A stretch of DNA of 64,000 nucleotides from Pseudomonas citronellolis (GCF_900112375.1 NZ_FOLS01000018.1:62001-126000); one strand, 5' to 3'; shown: positions 20,915 to 30,675, counted from the stretch's first letter. The notes: generated by a model from the sequence alone, not told the origin. Made by a program: numbers and translations.

Positions 20915-22351
20915 TTAACCGCGCATCATCTCCTTGAGGATCTTCTCCTGCTCGCGGAACGCCTGCTGGCGCGCGTCCAGCTTGGCCGCCAGGGTGAAGT
21001 TGCCGCCGGCGCGGCGCTTGGCGAAGTCCAGCTGCTCGATGGCCGAGGGGTAGTCGCCGGTCAGCGCCAGGTACTCGGCGCGGGCCTGGTGCACGCCGAT
21101 GGCGTTGCCGTCGATGGTGCGGGCGTCGGCCAGGCGGCTCCAGACGTCCGGGTCCAGCGGGCGGTCCTGGCTCAGCTTGATCAGGATCTTCTCGGCATCG
21201 GCGGCCTTGTTCTGCTTGAGCAGGATGTCGGCCTGGGCCTGGACCAGCGGGTAGTTGCCGGGGTACTGGCCGAGCAGGCGCTGGACCCGGGCGAGGGCGT
21301 CGCCGAGCTTGTTCGAGGTGATGTCCAGGTCGACCTGGGCCAGGTTGTAGGCCACGTCGTTGGGCGCCTTGGCCAGCAGCGGCTGGAGGGTGGCGCGGGC
21401 GTCGTTGAGCTGGCCGACGCGGATCTGCGACAGCGCCAGGCCGTAGCGCGCGGCGTCGAGCTTGGGGTTGTCGTCGAGCATGGCGCGGAAGCGCTTGCCG
21501 GCGATGCCCGGGGTTTCCTCGAAGATCAGCTGCACGCGGGCGCGCATCTGCTGGTAGCGCAGCGAGTCTTCCTTGCCGCCCTGCGGGTACTGCTCGGCGC
21601 GGTTGCGGGTGTCGGCGATACGCGAATCGGTCACCGGGTGGGTGAGCAGGAACTCCGGCGGCCTGGCGTCGTAGCGGTACTGCCGCGACAGGCGCTCGAA
21701 CATGGTCGGCATGGAGCGCGGGTCGTAGCCGGCGCGGACCATGTTGGTCACCCCGACGCGGTCGGCCTCCTGCTCGTTCTGCCGGGAGAAGCGCAGCTGG
21801 TTCTGGATCGCCGCCGCCTGGGTCGAGGCGATGGCGGCGATGCCGGCATCCCCGGCGCCCGCCGCCGCGGCCACGATACCGGCGAGCATCGCCGCCATCA
21901 CCGGCAGCTGCATCTGCTTCTGCGCTTCCAGGCCACGGGCGAAGTGGCGCTGGATCAGGTGGCCGAGTTCGTGGGCCAGCACCGCGGCGTACTCGCCTTC
22001 GGTCTGGGCGTAGAGGAACAGGCCGCCGTTGACGCCGATGACGCCGCCGGGGGCGGCGAAGGCGTTGATCTGCGGGTCCTTGATCAGGATGAAGGCCAGG
22101 CGGTGGTCCTGCAGGTCGCTGGTTTCCGCCAGGCGGTAGACGCTGCTTTCGACGAAGTCCTTGAGCTGGGTGTCGTTGATCGAGTCGACCTGGTTGCGCA
22201 GCATGCTCAGCCAGGCGCGGCCGAGCTGGAATTCCTGCTCCGGCGAGACGATGGACGAGCTGGCGTCGCCCAGGGCGGGCAGGTCGTCGGCCAGGGTGGG
22301 CATGGCCAACAGGCAGGCAAGCGACAGCAGGGCGGGGCGCAGTACTTTCAT
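20915..22351 (-). CDS. bepA: Periplasmic M48 metalloprotease with TPR domain (BepA/YfgC)
   Basis: BepA is a periplasmic chaperone-protease that helps LptD and BAM-dependent outer-membrane protein assembly and degrades misassembled forms. The 478-residue protein has a signal peptide (about 1-21, ending TLADD), the zinc motif HELGH (His127, Glu128, His131) with third ligand Glu195 in NEQEADRVG, and a C-terminal TPR region (about 300-475). It is divergent from the TusA-like gene. All catalytic residues are present. Confidence 0.93.
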   Translation of the reverse strand: MKVLRPALLSLACLLAMPTLADDLPALGDASSSIVSPEQEFQLGRAWLSMLRNQVDSINDTQLKDFVESSVYRLAETSDLQDHRLAFILIKDPQINAFAAPGGVIGVNGGLFLYAQTEGEYAAVLAHELGHLIQRHFARGLEAQKQMQLPVMAAMLAGIVAAAAGAGDAGIAAIASTQAAAIQNQLRFSRQNEQEADRVGVTNMVRAGYDPRSMPTMFERLSRQYRYDARPPEFLLTHPVTDSRIADTRNRAEQYPQGGKEDSLRYQQMRARVQLIFEETPGIAGKRFRAMLDDNPKLDAARYGLALSQIRVGQLNDARATLQPLLAKAPNDVAYNLAQVDLDITSNKLGDALARVQRLLGQYPGNYPLVQAQADILLKQNKAADAEKILIKLSQDRPLDPDVWSRLADARTIDGNAIGVHQARAEYLALTGDYPSAIEQLDFAKRRAGGNFTLAAKLDARQQAFREQEKILKEMMRG

Positions 22352-22567
22352 GTACAGGGAGCTCGTTCCGGGAAAGGCTCTACTTTAGCCGCAGGTCGTC
22401 GCCCATGCCTAGGTCGGGGCGGCGCCCGGCGGCCGTCTGTGCGGATGCCGTCCAACCCTTGTAGGCCGCGCGTCTGAAGGATCGCTTAAGGCCGCGTGCA
22501 TGCCGGCCCCTGGCGGCTTTTCCAACGGATTCGGTATTCTTGGGCGCCCATCTCGGAGTGCGTCGCC

Positions 22568-22819
22568 ATGCCACCTGTCTCGTCCGCTGAAATTCCTTGT
22601 GACGCGGAACTGGACGCCAGCGGTCTCAATTGTCCCTTGCCCCTGCTCAAGGCCAAGCTGGAGCTCAACCGCCTGGCCAGTGGCCAGGTGCTCAAGGTGA
22701 CGGCCACCGATGCCGGCTCGCAGCGCGATTTCCGCGCCTTCGCCCAGTTGGCCGGGCACCAGTTGCTGCGCGAAGAGGTCGAAGACGGCCTGTACCGCTA
22801 CTGGTTGCGCAAGAAATAG
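22568..22819 (+). CDS. TusA-family sulfur-carrier protein (PA1006-like)
   Basis: This 83-residue protein has the TusA fold, with Cys22 in the signature LNCPLPLLKAK carrying the persulfide. The ATG at 22568 fits the family N-terminus; the upstream frame to 22496 adds unlikely residues. The PA1006 protein in the same position in P. aeruginosa has been linked to molybdenum cofactor and nitrate respiration rather than tRNA thiolation, so I do not call it tusA. It is followed after 50 bp by the permease gene, probably co-transcribed. Confidence 0.87.
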   Translation: MPPVSSAEIPCDAELDASGLNCPLPLLKAKLELNRLASGQVLKVTATDAGSQRDFRAFAQLAGHQLLREEVEDGLYRYWLRKK

Positions 22820-22869
22820 CCCGCCTCCGGACGCCCGGGACGGCGTCCTCATCGATCGCAGGAACCCCG

Positions 22870-23949
22870 ATGCTCAAAGTTCTGCAAGGCTGGATGCAGC
22901 GCTACTTTTCCGACGAGGAAGCAGTGGTGCTGGCGGTCATCCTGGCCCTTGGCTTCACCGTCATCCTGGCCTTCGGCAGCATGCTCGCGCCGGTGCTCGC
23001 GGCCATGGTCATCGCCTTCCTGATCAAGGGCCTGCAGGGCCACCTGGAGCGCCTGCGGGTGCCGCGGCTGTTCGCCCTGTGGCTGGTCTACGCGCTGTTC
23101 CTGGGCATGCTCGCGCTGTTCCTGCTGGTGCTGGTGCCGCTGATCTGGAAGCAGCTGTTCACCCTGCTCAACGAGCTGCCGCGGATGTTCGGCGAATGGC
23201 AGTCGGTGCTGCTGATGCTGCCCGAGCGCTACCCGGCGATGGTCACCGAGGAGCAGGTGCTGCGCCTGATCGAGACCGCGCGCAACGAACTCGGCCAGCT
23301 CGGCCAGTGGGCGCTGACCTTCTCCCTGTCGGGCCTGCCGGTGCTGGTCAACGTGATGATCTACCTGGTGCTGGTGCCGATCCTGGTGTTCTTCTTCCTC
23401 AAGGACCGCCGGCGCTTCTACAACTGGTTCCGCAGCTACCTGCCGCGCGAGCGCGGGCTGATGAAGCAGGTGTGGGCGGAGATGGACAAGCAGATCGCCA
23501 ACTACATCCGCGGCAAGGTGATCGAGATCATCATCACCGGCGGCGTCACCTACGTGGCCTTCGTCGCCCTGGGACTGAACTACGCGGCGCTGTTGGCCCT
23601 GCTGGTCGGCCTGTCGGTGGTGGTGCCCTACATAGGCGCGGTGGTGGTGACCGTGCCGGTGGCGCTGATCGCGCTGTTCCAGTGGGGCTGGAGCGACCAG
23701 TTCATCTACCTGATGGCTGCCCACGCGATCATCCAGGCGCTGGATGGCAACGTGCTGGTGCCGCTGCTGTTCTCCGAGGCGGTGAACCTGCATCCGGTGG
23801 CGATCATCTGTGCGGTGCTGCTGTTCGGCGGGCTGTGGGGATTCTGGGGGGTGTTCTTCGCCATTCCTCTGGCCACGCTGGTCAAGGCGGTGCTCGATGC
23901 CTGGCCGCGGCAGCCGGAGGTGCAGCCCCAGGTCAGTCCGATGATGTGA
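22870..23949 (+). CDS. AI-2E/PerM-family membrane permease
   Basis: This 359-residue inner-membrane protein has about eight transmembrane helices: a cluster near residues 20-85, then a soluble region (about 90-150), then helices through the C-terminus with the family's GLSVVVPYIGAVVVTVPVAL and FFAIPLATLVKAV segments. The family includes E. coli PerM/TqsA-like exporters; substrate is unknown. It lies downstream of the TusA-like gene as in PA1006-PA1007. Confidence 0.88.
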   Translation: MLKVLQGWMQRYFSDEEAVVLAVILALGFTVILAFGSMLAPVLAAMVIAFLIKGLQGHLERLRVPRLFALWLVYALFLGMLALFLLVLVPLIWKQLFTLLNELPRMFGEWQSVLLMLPERYPAMVTEEQVLRLIETARNELGQLGQWALTFSLSGLPVLVNVMIYLVLVPILVFFFLKDRRRFYNWFRSYLPRERGLMKQVWAEMDKQIANYIRGKVIEIIITGGVTYVAFVALGLNYAALLALLVGLSVVVPYIGAVVVTVPVALIALFQWGWSDQFIYLMAAHAIIQALDGNVLVPLLFSEAVNLHPVAIICAVLLFGGLWGFWGVFFAIPLATLVKAVLDAWPRQPEVQPQVSPMM

Positions 23950-24017
23950 GCGAGAAAGGCTGCTTGAAAGTTTGATGCTGATACTTGAGAGATGCTTTGG
24001 AGCCTAAGCCTGGCTCC

Positions 24018-24060
24018 GTCCCCTCACCGCAACCCTCTCCCGGAGGGAGAGGTGGCTGTC
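24018..24060. repeat. CCCTCTCCC hairpin repeat
   Basis: A CAACCCTCTCCCGGAGGGAGAGG hairpin sits about 70 bp after the permease stop. It belongs to the dispersed family also seen near 5500, 6140 and 24670, and may serve as a 3' end signal. Confidence 0.6.
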
Positions 24061-24139
24061 CTGAGCGGCTTGTTGGTCAGGCGCCATCCTCACACCCCGT
24101 CATTCCCGCGAACGCGGGAACCCAGTGGCTTGGGGGCTC

Positions 24140-24426
24140 GGTGTAGCGCGCCGCTCCGAGTCTGCGGAGATTTCTAGTTTCGCCCCCTCGGGCGAGTCAC
24201 TTTGGCAATCGCCCCAAAGTAACCAAAACGCTTGCCCCGACATACGGGCCCGATGGAGCCGGGCTACCCTCACGAACTCCCCCGCCACGGAGGCCCGCCC
24301 CGAGGGTACGTCCCTGTAGCCCACGGGGCTCTCGCGACATTCATGTCGCATGACCTCCTGAGCGCGGGTTTCGCTCGGCCTTCTGAAGGGGCGTTTCAGT
24401 GCGCTCGGATGTTTCTCTGGAAATCC
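24140..24426. repeat. 287-bp dispersed repeat, copy 2 (inverted relative to 5721-6007)
   Basis: This segment is the reverse complement of 5721-6007 over 287 bp without gaps and with about six mismatches by eye. It includes the hairpin ACTTTGG...CCAAAGT. Unlike copy 1 it is not enclosed by the 74-bp arms; only a short CCCGTCATTCCCGCGAACGC piece (24096-24115) is next to it. No gene is evident in 23950-24750. Confidence 0.9.
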
Positions 24427-24478
24427 GCTGAATCGCGGACAGAGTCCGCTCCTACCGCATGAGCGAGCATGGCTTTTC

Positions 24479-24551
24479 GTAGGATGGTGTTGAGCGAAGC
24501 GATACCCATCAGCGCAACCGCATGGGTTTCGCAAGCTCAACCCATCCTACG
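24479..24551. repeat. CGTAGGATGG-type inverted repeat (type E)
   Basis: The unit begins CGTAGGATGGTGTTGAGCGA and ends in CTCAACCCATCCTACG, forming an imperfect hairpin. Other copies lie at 43020-43092 and 44843-44916, the last nearly identical. A lone type C arm (24599-24625) and a CCCTCTCCC hairpin (24664-24703) follow. Confidence 0.8.
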
Positions 24552-24750
24552 ATGAGCGCCTCGGAGCGGCCTTCCTACAGTTCCAGGGAAGCTCGGGCGT
24601 AGGAGCGGACTTTGTCCGCGATTGGATTCACCGGCCACGCCGGACACCCCCATGGCACGAACAGCCCCCTCTCCCTCCGGGAGAGGGTTGGGGTGAGGGG
24701 GCGGAGCCTGGATCAGGCGCCTTCGCTGAACCCAGGCAGCAGGCGACGGC

Positions 24751-25224
24751 TCAGGCCTTGGCCAGTTCCTGCGCAGCGGCAAGAACCTCGTCGACATGGC
24801 CTGGCACCTTGACCCCGCGCCACTCACGACGCAGCACGCCCTTGGCGTCGATCAGGAAGGTGCTGCGGTCCACGCCCATATATTCCTTGCCGTAGAGCTT
24901 CTTCAGCTTGATCACGTCGAACAGTTGGCACAGCGCCTCGTCCTTGTCGCTGATCAGCTCGAAGGGGAAGCACTGCTTGGCCTTGAAGTTCTCGTGGGAC
25001 TTCAGGCCGTCGCGGGAGACGCCGAAGATCACCGTGTTGGCCTTGGCGAAGGCCTCGATCTTGTCGCGGAAGCCCTGGCCTTCGGTGGTGCAGCCCGGGG
25101 TGCTGTCCTTGGGATAGAAGTACAGCACCACCTGCTGGCCTTTCAGGGCCGAGAGCTGCACCTGCTGGCCGCTGGTGGCCGGGGCCTGGAAATCGGCGAC
25201 GGGTTTGTCGAGTTCGACAGCCAT
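24751..25224 (-). CDS. bcp: Peroxiredoxin Bcp/PrxQ
   Basis: Bcp reduces hydroperoxides with thioredoxin as electron donor. The 157-residue protein has peroxidatic Cys45 in DSTPGCTTEG. Position 50, where E. coli Bcp has its resolving Cys, is Gln; Cys85 and Cys99 remain as possible resolving residues. It lies downstream of gcvR on the same strand with a 42-bp gap, as in PA1009-PA1008. Confidence 0.94.
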   Translation of the reverse strand: MAVELDKPVADFQAPATSGQQVQLSALKGQQVVLYFYPKDSTPGCTTEGQGFRDKIEAFAKANTVIFGVSRDGLKSHENFKAKQCFPFELISDKDEALCQLFDVIKLKKLYGKEYMGVDRSTFLIDAKGVLRREWRGVKVPGHVDEVLAAAQELAKA

Positions 25225-25266
25225 GGAGCTCTCCTTGGAAATACCGGCCTTGGAAATACTGGGGCC

Positions 25267-25824
25267 TTACGGGTGCTGCGGGCGCCAGGGTTCGATCAGC
25301 GCGTCCAGGTTCAGGGCGTCGGCGAAATCGAGGAACTGGTCGCGCAGCCAACTGATCTGGGTGCCGGCCGGCAGCGTCACGGTGATGGTGGCGTTGAGCA
25401 TGCTGGTGTTGGTGTGCGGCGCCTGGTAGGTGTCGCAGGTCAGGTTCTCCAGCTCGATGTTGTGGTCGATGAAGAACTGGCACAGCTCGTTGAGGATGTC
25501 CGGGCGGTACACCGCGCTGACGTACGCCACGTAGGGCAGGGCCTGGGCGCGGGTGACGTGGGCGTTGCTGCGGGTGACGCTGAGGGTGAAGGTATGGCGC
25601 TTGGCCAGTGCTGGCAGGCCGCCTTCGAGGCGGGCCAGGGCGTCCCAACTGCCGGACACCTGGAGCACCAGCGCGCTGAACTCGCCGTGGCGGGTCAGGC
25701 GGCTGCTGACGACCGAGCAGCGGTTGTCCACGCAGGTGCGGCAGAGCACGCTGGTCAGCTCCATGGGGTTGGGCCCCAGGGCACTGATCAGCAGGAATTG
25801 TTCACGGGGGTGTGAGGCGGACAT
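25267..25824 (-). CDS. gcvR: Glycine cleavage system regulator GcvR-like (tandem ACT domains)
   Basis: This 185-residue protein consists of two ACT domains (about 8-85 and 95-175), the architecture of GcvR, which modulates the glycine-cleavage regulator GcvA in enterobacteria. It is divergent from dapA (171-bp gap) and upstream of bcp, the same arrangement as in P. aeruginosa. The regulatory role in Pseudomonas is inferred from family membership. Confidence 0.85.
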   Translation of the reverse strand: MSASHPREQFLLISALGPNPMELTSVLCRTCVDNRCSVVSSRLTRHGEFSALVLQVSGSWDALARLEGGLPALAKRHTFTLSVTRSNAHVTRAQALPYVAYVSAVYRPDILNELCQFFIDHNIELENLTCDTYQAPHTNTSMLNATITVTLPAGTQISWLRDQFLDFADALNLDALIEPWRPQHP

Positions 25825-25995
25825 GCAGCTTTCCTGGGATGGGCGGCCAAGAGGGCCGCGTCGACAAAGGAGAAAGGGTAGCGAAAAGCGGCCGCCAGGG
25901 GAATGTCCGGCGTGCGCCGGCCGCCGCGCTCAGCTTGTGCAAGGCAGGTGGCACCAGTACCATTACGGCTTTCTTTTTCCGGCAGGAGCGGTTGC

Positions 25996-26874
25996 ATGAT
26001 TGCGGGCAGTATGGTGGCGCTGGTCACCCCCTTCGATGCTCAGGGTCGACTGGACTGGGACAGCCTCGCCAAGCTGGTGGACTTCCACCTGCAGGAAGGC
26101 ACCAACGCCATAGTCGCCGTCGGCACCACCGGTGAGTCGGCGACCCTCGACGTGGCCGAACACCTCGAGGTCATCCGCCGCGTGGTCGACCAGGTCAAGG
26201 GCCGCATCCCGGTGATCGCCGGCACCGGCGCCAATTCCACCCGCGAGGCGGTCGAGCTGACCGAGGCGGCCAAGAGCGGCGGCGCCGACGCCTGCCTGCT
26301 GGTCACCCCGTACTACAACAAGCCGACCCAGGAAGGCCTGTACCAGCACTTCCGCCACATCGCCGAAGCCGTGGCCATCCCGCAGATCCTCTACAACGTC
26401 CCCGGCCGCACCGCCTGCGACATGTTGCCGGAGACCATCGAGCGCCTGTCCAAGGTGCCGAACATCATCGGCATCAAGGAAGCCACCGGCGACCTGCAGC
26501 GCGGCAAGGAAGTGCTCGAGCGTGTCGGCAAGGACTTCCTGGTCTACTCCGGCGACGACGCCACCGCCGTCGAGCTGATGCTGATGGGCGGCAAGGGCAA
26601 CATCTCGGTGACCGCCAACGTCGCCCCGCGCGCCATGAGTGACCTGTGCGCCGCCGCCATGCGCGGTGACGCCGCCGCCGCGCGCGCCATCAATGACCGC
26701 CTGATGCCGCTGCACAAGGCGCTGTTCATCGAATCCAACCCCATTCCGGTGAAATGGGCCCTGCACGAGATGGGCCTGATCCCCGAGGGCATCCGCCTGC
26801 CCCTGACCTGGCTCAGCCCGCGTTGCCACGAGCCGCTGCGTCAGGCCATGCGCCAGACCGGCGTGCTGGCCTGA
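25996..26874 (+). CDS. dapA: 4-hydroxy-tetrahydrodipicolinate synthase DapA
   Basis: DapA condenses pyruvate with aspartate semialdehyde in lysine and diaminopimelate synthesis. The protein from ATG 25996 is 292 residues, as in E. coli. The Schiff-base Lys161 (GIKEATGDL), Tyr133 and Arg138 (YNVPGRT), Thr44-Thr45 (VGTTGES) and Tyr107 are all in register with E. coli. CAGGAG precedes the start; a longer frame to 25903 is not family-like. bamC follows after 12 bp. Confidence 0.97.
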   Translation: MIAGSMVALVTPFDAQGRLDWDSLAKLVDFHLQEGTNAIVAVGTTGESATLDVAEHLEVIRRVVDQVKGRIPVIAGTGANSTREAVELTEAAKSGGADACLLVTPYYNKPTQEGLYQHFRHIAEAVAIPQILYNVPGRTACDMLPETIERLSKVPNIIGIKEATGDLQRGKEVLERVGKDFLVYSGDDATAVELMLMGGKGNISVTANVAPRAMSDLCAAAMRGDAAAARAINDRLMPLHKALFIESNPIPVKWALHEMGLIPEGIRLPLTWLSPRCHEPLRQAMRQTGVLA

Positions 26875-26886
26875 GGAGCATCGCGC

Positions 26887-28083
26887 ATGAAGCGACTGGC
26901 AGGACTGACCGCGCTCGCCCTGGTCATCGGCAACACCTCCGGCTGCGGCTGGCTGTGGGGCAAGGACGGCTACTTCCGTGACCGCGGCACCGACTATCTG
27001 GATTCCCGGCAGTCCGGGCCGATGAAGGTGCCCGAAGGGCTGCAGAGCAAGCAGCTCGACCCGCTGCTGCCGATTCCCATGAACATCGCCGACAGCCACG
27101 AGAAGGCCGGCGAGTTCGAAGTGCCGCGCCCGCTGCCGCTGGCCAACGCCGGCAGCTCCAGCGACTACAGCCTGCAGAAGAGCGGCGACTCGCGCTGGCT
27201 GATCGCCCAGCGCCCGCCGGCGGAAGTCTGGCCGGTGGCCCACCAGTTCTTCCAGGACAACGGCTTCTCCTTCGCCGACGAGCGCCCGCAGACCGGCGAG
27301 TTCTCCACCAACTGGCAGCCGCTGACGCAGCTCTCCGCGCCCCTGGCCCGCCGCCTGGGCAGCCGCGTCGCCGGCGTCGACCCCAGCAGCGAGGCGCGCG
27401 TGCGCGTGCGCATCGAGCCGGGCGTGCAGACCAACACCAGCGAAGTCTACGTCCTCAGCGAAACCCGCCCGGCCGGCAGCAGCGCCAGCGCCGACTGGCC
27501 GAGCAAGCCGGTGGTCCCGGCGCTGGACGCCGCGCTGCTCGACGAAATGCTCGCCAACATGTCCACCAGCGCCGAGAAGGGCGGTTCGGTGTCGTTGCTG
27601 GCCGCGCACTCCACCTACGACACCCCCGGCAGCGTGACGCTGGAGAAAGACGGCAACGGCAACCCGATGCTGACCCTCGACTCCGACTTCGACCGCGCCT
27701 GGGTCAGCGTCGGCCGCGCCTTGGAGCGCGCCGACATCCGCGTCGACGACCTCAACCGCAGCCTGGGCGTTTACTACGTGAACGTCGCCGAGGGCGCGAA
27801 GAAGCTCGAGGAAGCGAAGAAGCCCGGCTTCTTCAGCCGCCTGTTCGGCGCCAGTGAAGAGAAGGCCAAGGCCGAGGAAGACGCCAAGGCGCAGCGCTAC
27901 CAGGTGCGCCTGACCACCGTGAGCAACACGGTGCAGGTCACCCTCGACAAGGACATCAACACCTCCGCGCCGACCGACGTCGCGCAGAGCGTCCTGGAAA
28001 AACTTCAAGAGAGCATGCGCAATGCGTTTCGCGGTACTGGGGAGCGGAAGCCGGGGCAATTCGGCCTTGGTGAGCAGTTCTGA
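26887..28083 (+). CDS. bamC: BAM-complex lipoprotein BamC
   Basis: BamC is a lipoprotein of the outer-membrane beta-barrel assembly machine. The 398-residue protein has a signal peptide with lipidation Cys20 (GNTSGC), an N-terminal flexible segment that binds BamD, and two helix-grip domains (about 95-200 and 235-380), with a lysine/glutamate-rich insert near 305-330. It follows dapA closely, as nlpB follows dapA in E. coli. Its 3' end overlaps the start of the next gene by 62 bp, more than usual. Confidence 0.9.
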   Translation: MKRLAGLTALALVIGNTSGCGWLWGKDGYFRDRGTDYLDSRQSGPMKVPEGLQSKQLDPLLPIPMNIADSHEKAGEFEVPRPLPLANAGSSSDYSLQKSGDSRWLIAQRPPAEVWPVAHQFFQDNGFSFADERPQTGEFSTNWQPLTQLSAPLARRLGSRVAGVDPSSEARVRVRIEPGVQTNTSEVYVLSETRPAGSSASADWPSKPVVPALDAALLDEMLANMSTSAEKGGSVSLLAAHSTYDTPGSVTLEKDGNGNPMLTLDSDFDRAWVSVGRALERADIRVDDLNRSLGVYYVNVAEGAKKLEEAKKPGFFSRLFGASEEKAKAEEDAKAQRYQVRLTTVSNTVQVTLDKDINTSAPTDVAQSVLEKLQESMRNAFRGTGERKPGQFGLGEQF

Positions 28084-28780
28084 CACCCGGGTACTGATCG
28101 ATTGCGGCTTTCCGCTGCGTGAAACCATCAAGCGTCTGGCTCGCCTGGGTATGCACCCCGGCGAGCTGGACGCCGTCCTGGTGACCCACGAGCATTCCGA
28201 TCATGTCCACGGCGTCGAGCTGCTGGCCCGGCACTACGGCATTCCCGTGTACCTCAGCGACGGCACCCTGCGCGGGCTGCGCAAGCCGCTGCAGCCGGCG
28301 GGCCTGCTCAAGGCCGGCGAGCGCCTGGAGCTGAAGGACCTGGAAGTGACCGCGGTGGGCGTCGCCCATGATGCCCGCGAGCCCCTGCAATACGTGATTT
28401 CCGATGGCCGGCGGCGTTTCGGCCAGCTCACCGACCTGGGCAGCGTCACCGCCGAGGTGCTGGAATGCTATCGTGGCCTGGATGCCCTGGTAGTGGAGGC
28501 CAACCACGACAGCGACATGCTGGCGCGCGGCCCCTATCCCTACCCGCTGAAGGTCCGCGTGGGCGGCCAGTGGGGACACCTGAACAACCGCCAGTCCGCG
28601 GAGTTCGTCGCGGAACTGGGCTGGGAAGGGCTGCAGCACCTGGTGCTGGCCCACCTCAGCGAAAAGAACAACACGCCGCAGCTGGCCCGGCAATGTTTCG
28701 TCGACACCCTCGGGTGCGACCCGGACTGGCTGCAGGTAGCCGATCAGCATTCGGGGCTGGACTGGCGCGAAATCGCCTGA
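28022..28780 (+). CDS. MBL-fold metallohydrolase (YycJ/WalJ-like, PA1012 type)
   Basis: This 252-residue metallo-beta-lactamase-fold protein has the metal motif T-H-x-H-x-D-H at His56, His58, Asp60 and His61 (THEHSDH), a later ligand in GVAHDAR, and HL near the C-terminus. The closest described group is the YycJ/WalJ type, proposed to act on nucleic acids. The start at 28022 lies inside bamC, indicating coupled translation. Downstream is purC. Confidence 0.88.
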   Translation: MRFAVLGSGSRGNSALVSSSDTRVLIDCGFPLRETIKRLARLGMHPGELDAVLVTHEHSDHVHGVELLARHYGIPVYLSDGTLRGLRKPLQPAGLLKAGERLELKDLEVTAVGVAHDAREPLQYVISDGRRRFGQLTDLGSVTAEVLECYRGLDALVVEANHDSDMLARGPYPYPLKVRVGGQWGHLNNRQSAEFVAELGWEGLQHLVLAHLSEKNNTPQLARQCFVDTLGCDPDWLQVADQHSGLDWREIA

Positions 28781-28811
28781 CCCCCTACCAACCTAGCAAG
28801 CGGAGCCCATC

Positions 28812-29522
28812 ATGGAAAAACGCGAAGAACTCTATCGCGGCAAGGCCAAATCGGTTTACACCACCGACGACCCCGACCGCCTCGTCCTGCTGTTCCGCAA
28901 CGACACCTCGGCGTTCGACGGCAAGCGCATCGAACAGCTGGACCGCAAGGGCATGGTGAACAACAAGTTCAACGCCTTCATCATGCAGAAGCTGGAAGCG
29001 GCGGGCATCCCGACCCAGTTCGACAAGCTGCTGGCCGACAACGAAGTGCTGGTGAAGAAGCTGGCGATGATCCCGGTCGAGTGCGTGGTGCGTAACTACG
29101 CCGCCGGCAGTCTGGTGCGCCGCCTGGGCGTGGAAGAGGGCCTGCAGCTCAACCCGCCGACCTTTGAACTGTTCCTGAAGAACGACGCCCTGGGCGACCC
29201 CTTCATCAACGAATCCCACGTCCAGGCTTTCGGCTGGGCGACCCTGGAACAGCTGGCGCAGATGAAGGCCTACTCCTTCAAGGTCAACGAAGTGCTGAGC
29301 AAGCTGTTCGACGACGCCGGCCTGCTGCTGGTGGACTTCAAGCTGGAATTCGGCGTGTTCCACGGCCAGATCGTCCTCGGCGACGAATTCAGCCCCGACG
29401 GCTGCCGCCTGTGGGACAAGGAAACCCGCAAGAAGATGGACAAGGACCGCTTCCGCCAGGGCCTGGGCGGCGTGATCGAGGCCTACGAGGAAGTGGCGCA
29501 GCGCCTGGGCGTACCGCTCTGA
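28812..29522 (+). CDS. purC: SAICAR synthetase PurC
   Basis: PurC joins aspartate to CAIR using ATP in purine synthesis. The 236-residue protein matches the usual bacterial length (about 237) and shows [10 protein letters not shown] at the N-terminus (ATP loop), [12 protein letters not shown]-like [12 protein letters not shown], and the LVDFKLEFG metal region near residue 175. Its stop is 95 bp before the tRNA-Ser gene. Confidence 0.97.
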   Translation: MEKREELYRGKAKSVYTTDDPDRLVLLFRNDTSAFDGKRIEQLDRKGMVNNKFNAFIMQKLEAAGIPTQFDKLLADNEVLVKKLAMIPVECVVRNYAAGSLVRRLGVEEGLQLNPPTFELFLKNDALGDPFINESHVQAFGWATLEQLAQMKAYSFKVNEVLSKLFDDAGLLLVDFKLEFGVFHGQIVLGDEFSPDGCRLWDKETRKKMDKDRFRQGLGGVIEAYEEVAQRLGVPL

Positions 29523-29617
29523 CCTGTTCCAGGCGCGCAAGCATCTGATAGCACGCGAAAATTTCTCAAAAGAAGGCTTCGCGTTCGCCGATCAAGCTGA
29601 TATGATGCGCGCCGCAC

Positions 29618-29707
29618 GGAGAGATGCCGGAGTGGTCGAACGGGACGGATTCGAAATCCGTTGAGTCAGCAATGGCTCCTAGGGTTCAAATCCCTATCTC
29701 TCCGCCA
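29618..29707 (+). tRNA. tRNA-Ser (anticodon CGA)
   Basis: A 90-nt class II tRNA: acceptor GGAGAGA pairs with TCTCTCC, followed by G and an encoded CCA. The anticodon stem ACGGA/TCCGT encloses loop TTCGAAA, anticodon CGA, reading UCG. The long variable arm (GAGTCAGCAATGGCTC) is typical of serine tRNAs. tRNA-Ser genes are common integration sites, but no repeated 3' end was found in the window. Confidence 0.97.
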
Positions 29708-29724
29708 TTATTGAAATGGCTGAA

Positions 29725-29764
29725 GCCCCTGAAATTCCTAGCGTTTCAGGGGTTTTGTCTTTTC
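29725..29764 (+). terminator. Rho-independent terminator after tRNA-Ser
   Basis: CCCCTGAAA (29726-29734) and TTTCAGGGG (29744-29752) form a 9-bp stem followed by TTTTGTCTTTT. Confidence 0.85.
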
Positions 29765-29861
29765 TGCGCCAGGGCAGTCGAAACCTCCGACGCAAGCCTG
29801 CTTCCGTTCCGTCAATGACTGCAGCAGAATGCCGGGAACATGGATGCCCGGGAAGCAGCGG

Positions 29862-30542
29862 ATGCGTACCAACTACGTACTGATCGACTACGAAAGCATT
29901 CCGGTCCGGTCGCTCGACCTGCTGCAGGACGCGCATTTTCGCCTGCGGGTCTTCCTCGGCCCGAACAACTCCAGGCTGCCCACCGAACTGGTCGTCGCCA
30001 TCCAGCGCCTGGGTGAGCGGGCGGACTACATCCAGCTCGAAGCCGCCGGCCCCAACGCCCTCGACTTCCATATCGCTTACTACCTGGGTCGCTTCGCCCT
30101 GGAGGATCCCACGGCTTTCTTCCACGTGATTTCGGCCGACAAGGGCTTCGATCCCCTGCTCAGGCACCTGAAGGGCAAAGGTATCTTCGCAATGCGTTCC
30201 GAAAGCATCGAGGCCATGCCCTGCTTCAAGGATTTGCCTGCACTGCAGGCGACGCTGGCAGCCAGCGCGGCAAGCGCGAACGATGCCAAGCCGGCCAGCC
30301 AGGCATCTTCCAAGCCTGCTTCTGAGAGCGATGCCCATCTGAAGACCGTCATGGCCGACCTTGTTCGTCGGAAGGCTTCGAAGCCGGCTTCGGTCAAGAC
30401 GCTGACCAGCACGATTCGAGCGACGCTTGGCAAGGACACTCCACTGGCCGAGGCTGAGCGCGTTTACCAGCTCCTGTGCAAGCGTGGCCTTGTGAAGGTG
30501 AAAGGGCAGAAGGTCACCTATTCGCTGCCGGAGCGTGTCTAG
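29862..30542 (+). CDS. NYN/PIN-like domain protein with C-terminal winged-helix region
   Basis: This 226-residue protein has an N-terminal PIN-like (NYN) fold, about 1-120. Acidic positions expected of a metal-dependent nuclease are visible: Asp in LIDYES, Asp in NALDFHIAYYLG and the Asp pair in ISADKGFDPLL. A Ser/Ala/Lys-rich linker (about 130-160) leads to a C-terminal region (about 165-226) that looks like a small winged helix ending KGQKVTYSLPERV. The start at 29862 follows GGAAG; a longer frame begins at 29829. It stands alone between tRNA-Ser and a convergent phosphatase gene, in DNA less GC-rich than its neighbours. RNase activity is a family expectation only. Confidence 0.75.
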   Translation: MRTNYVLIDYESIPVRSLDLLQDAHFRLRVFLGPNNSRLPTELVVAIQRLGERADYIQLEAAGPNALDFHIAYYLGRFALEDPTAFFHVISADKGFDPLLRHLKGKGIFAMRSESIEAMPCFKDLPALQATLAASAASANDAKPASQASSKPASESDAHLKTVMADLVRRKASKPASVKTLTSTIRATLGKDTPLAEAERVYQLLCKRGLVKVKGQKVTYSLPERV

Positions 30543-30675
30543 GGATGGTTTCCATACGCTGCGAATCTGGAGCTTACGCATCCATGGGGATCAAGCCGAA
30601 CGGGAGGGCGCTCTAGACGCTGGAGTTCTATGCGGAATGTAGGCGCTGCGATCAGGCAAAGCCCTGCAGATAGTC

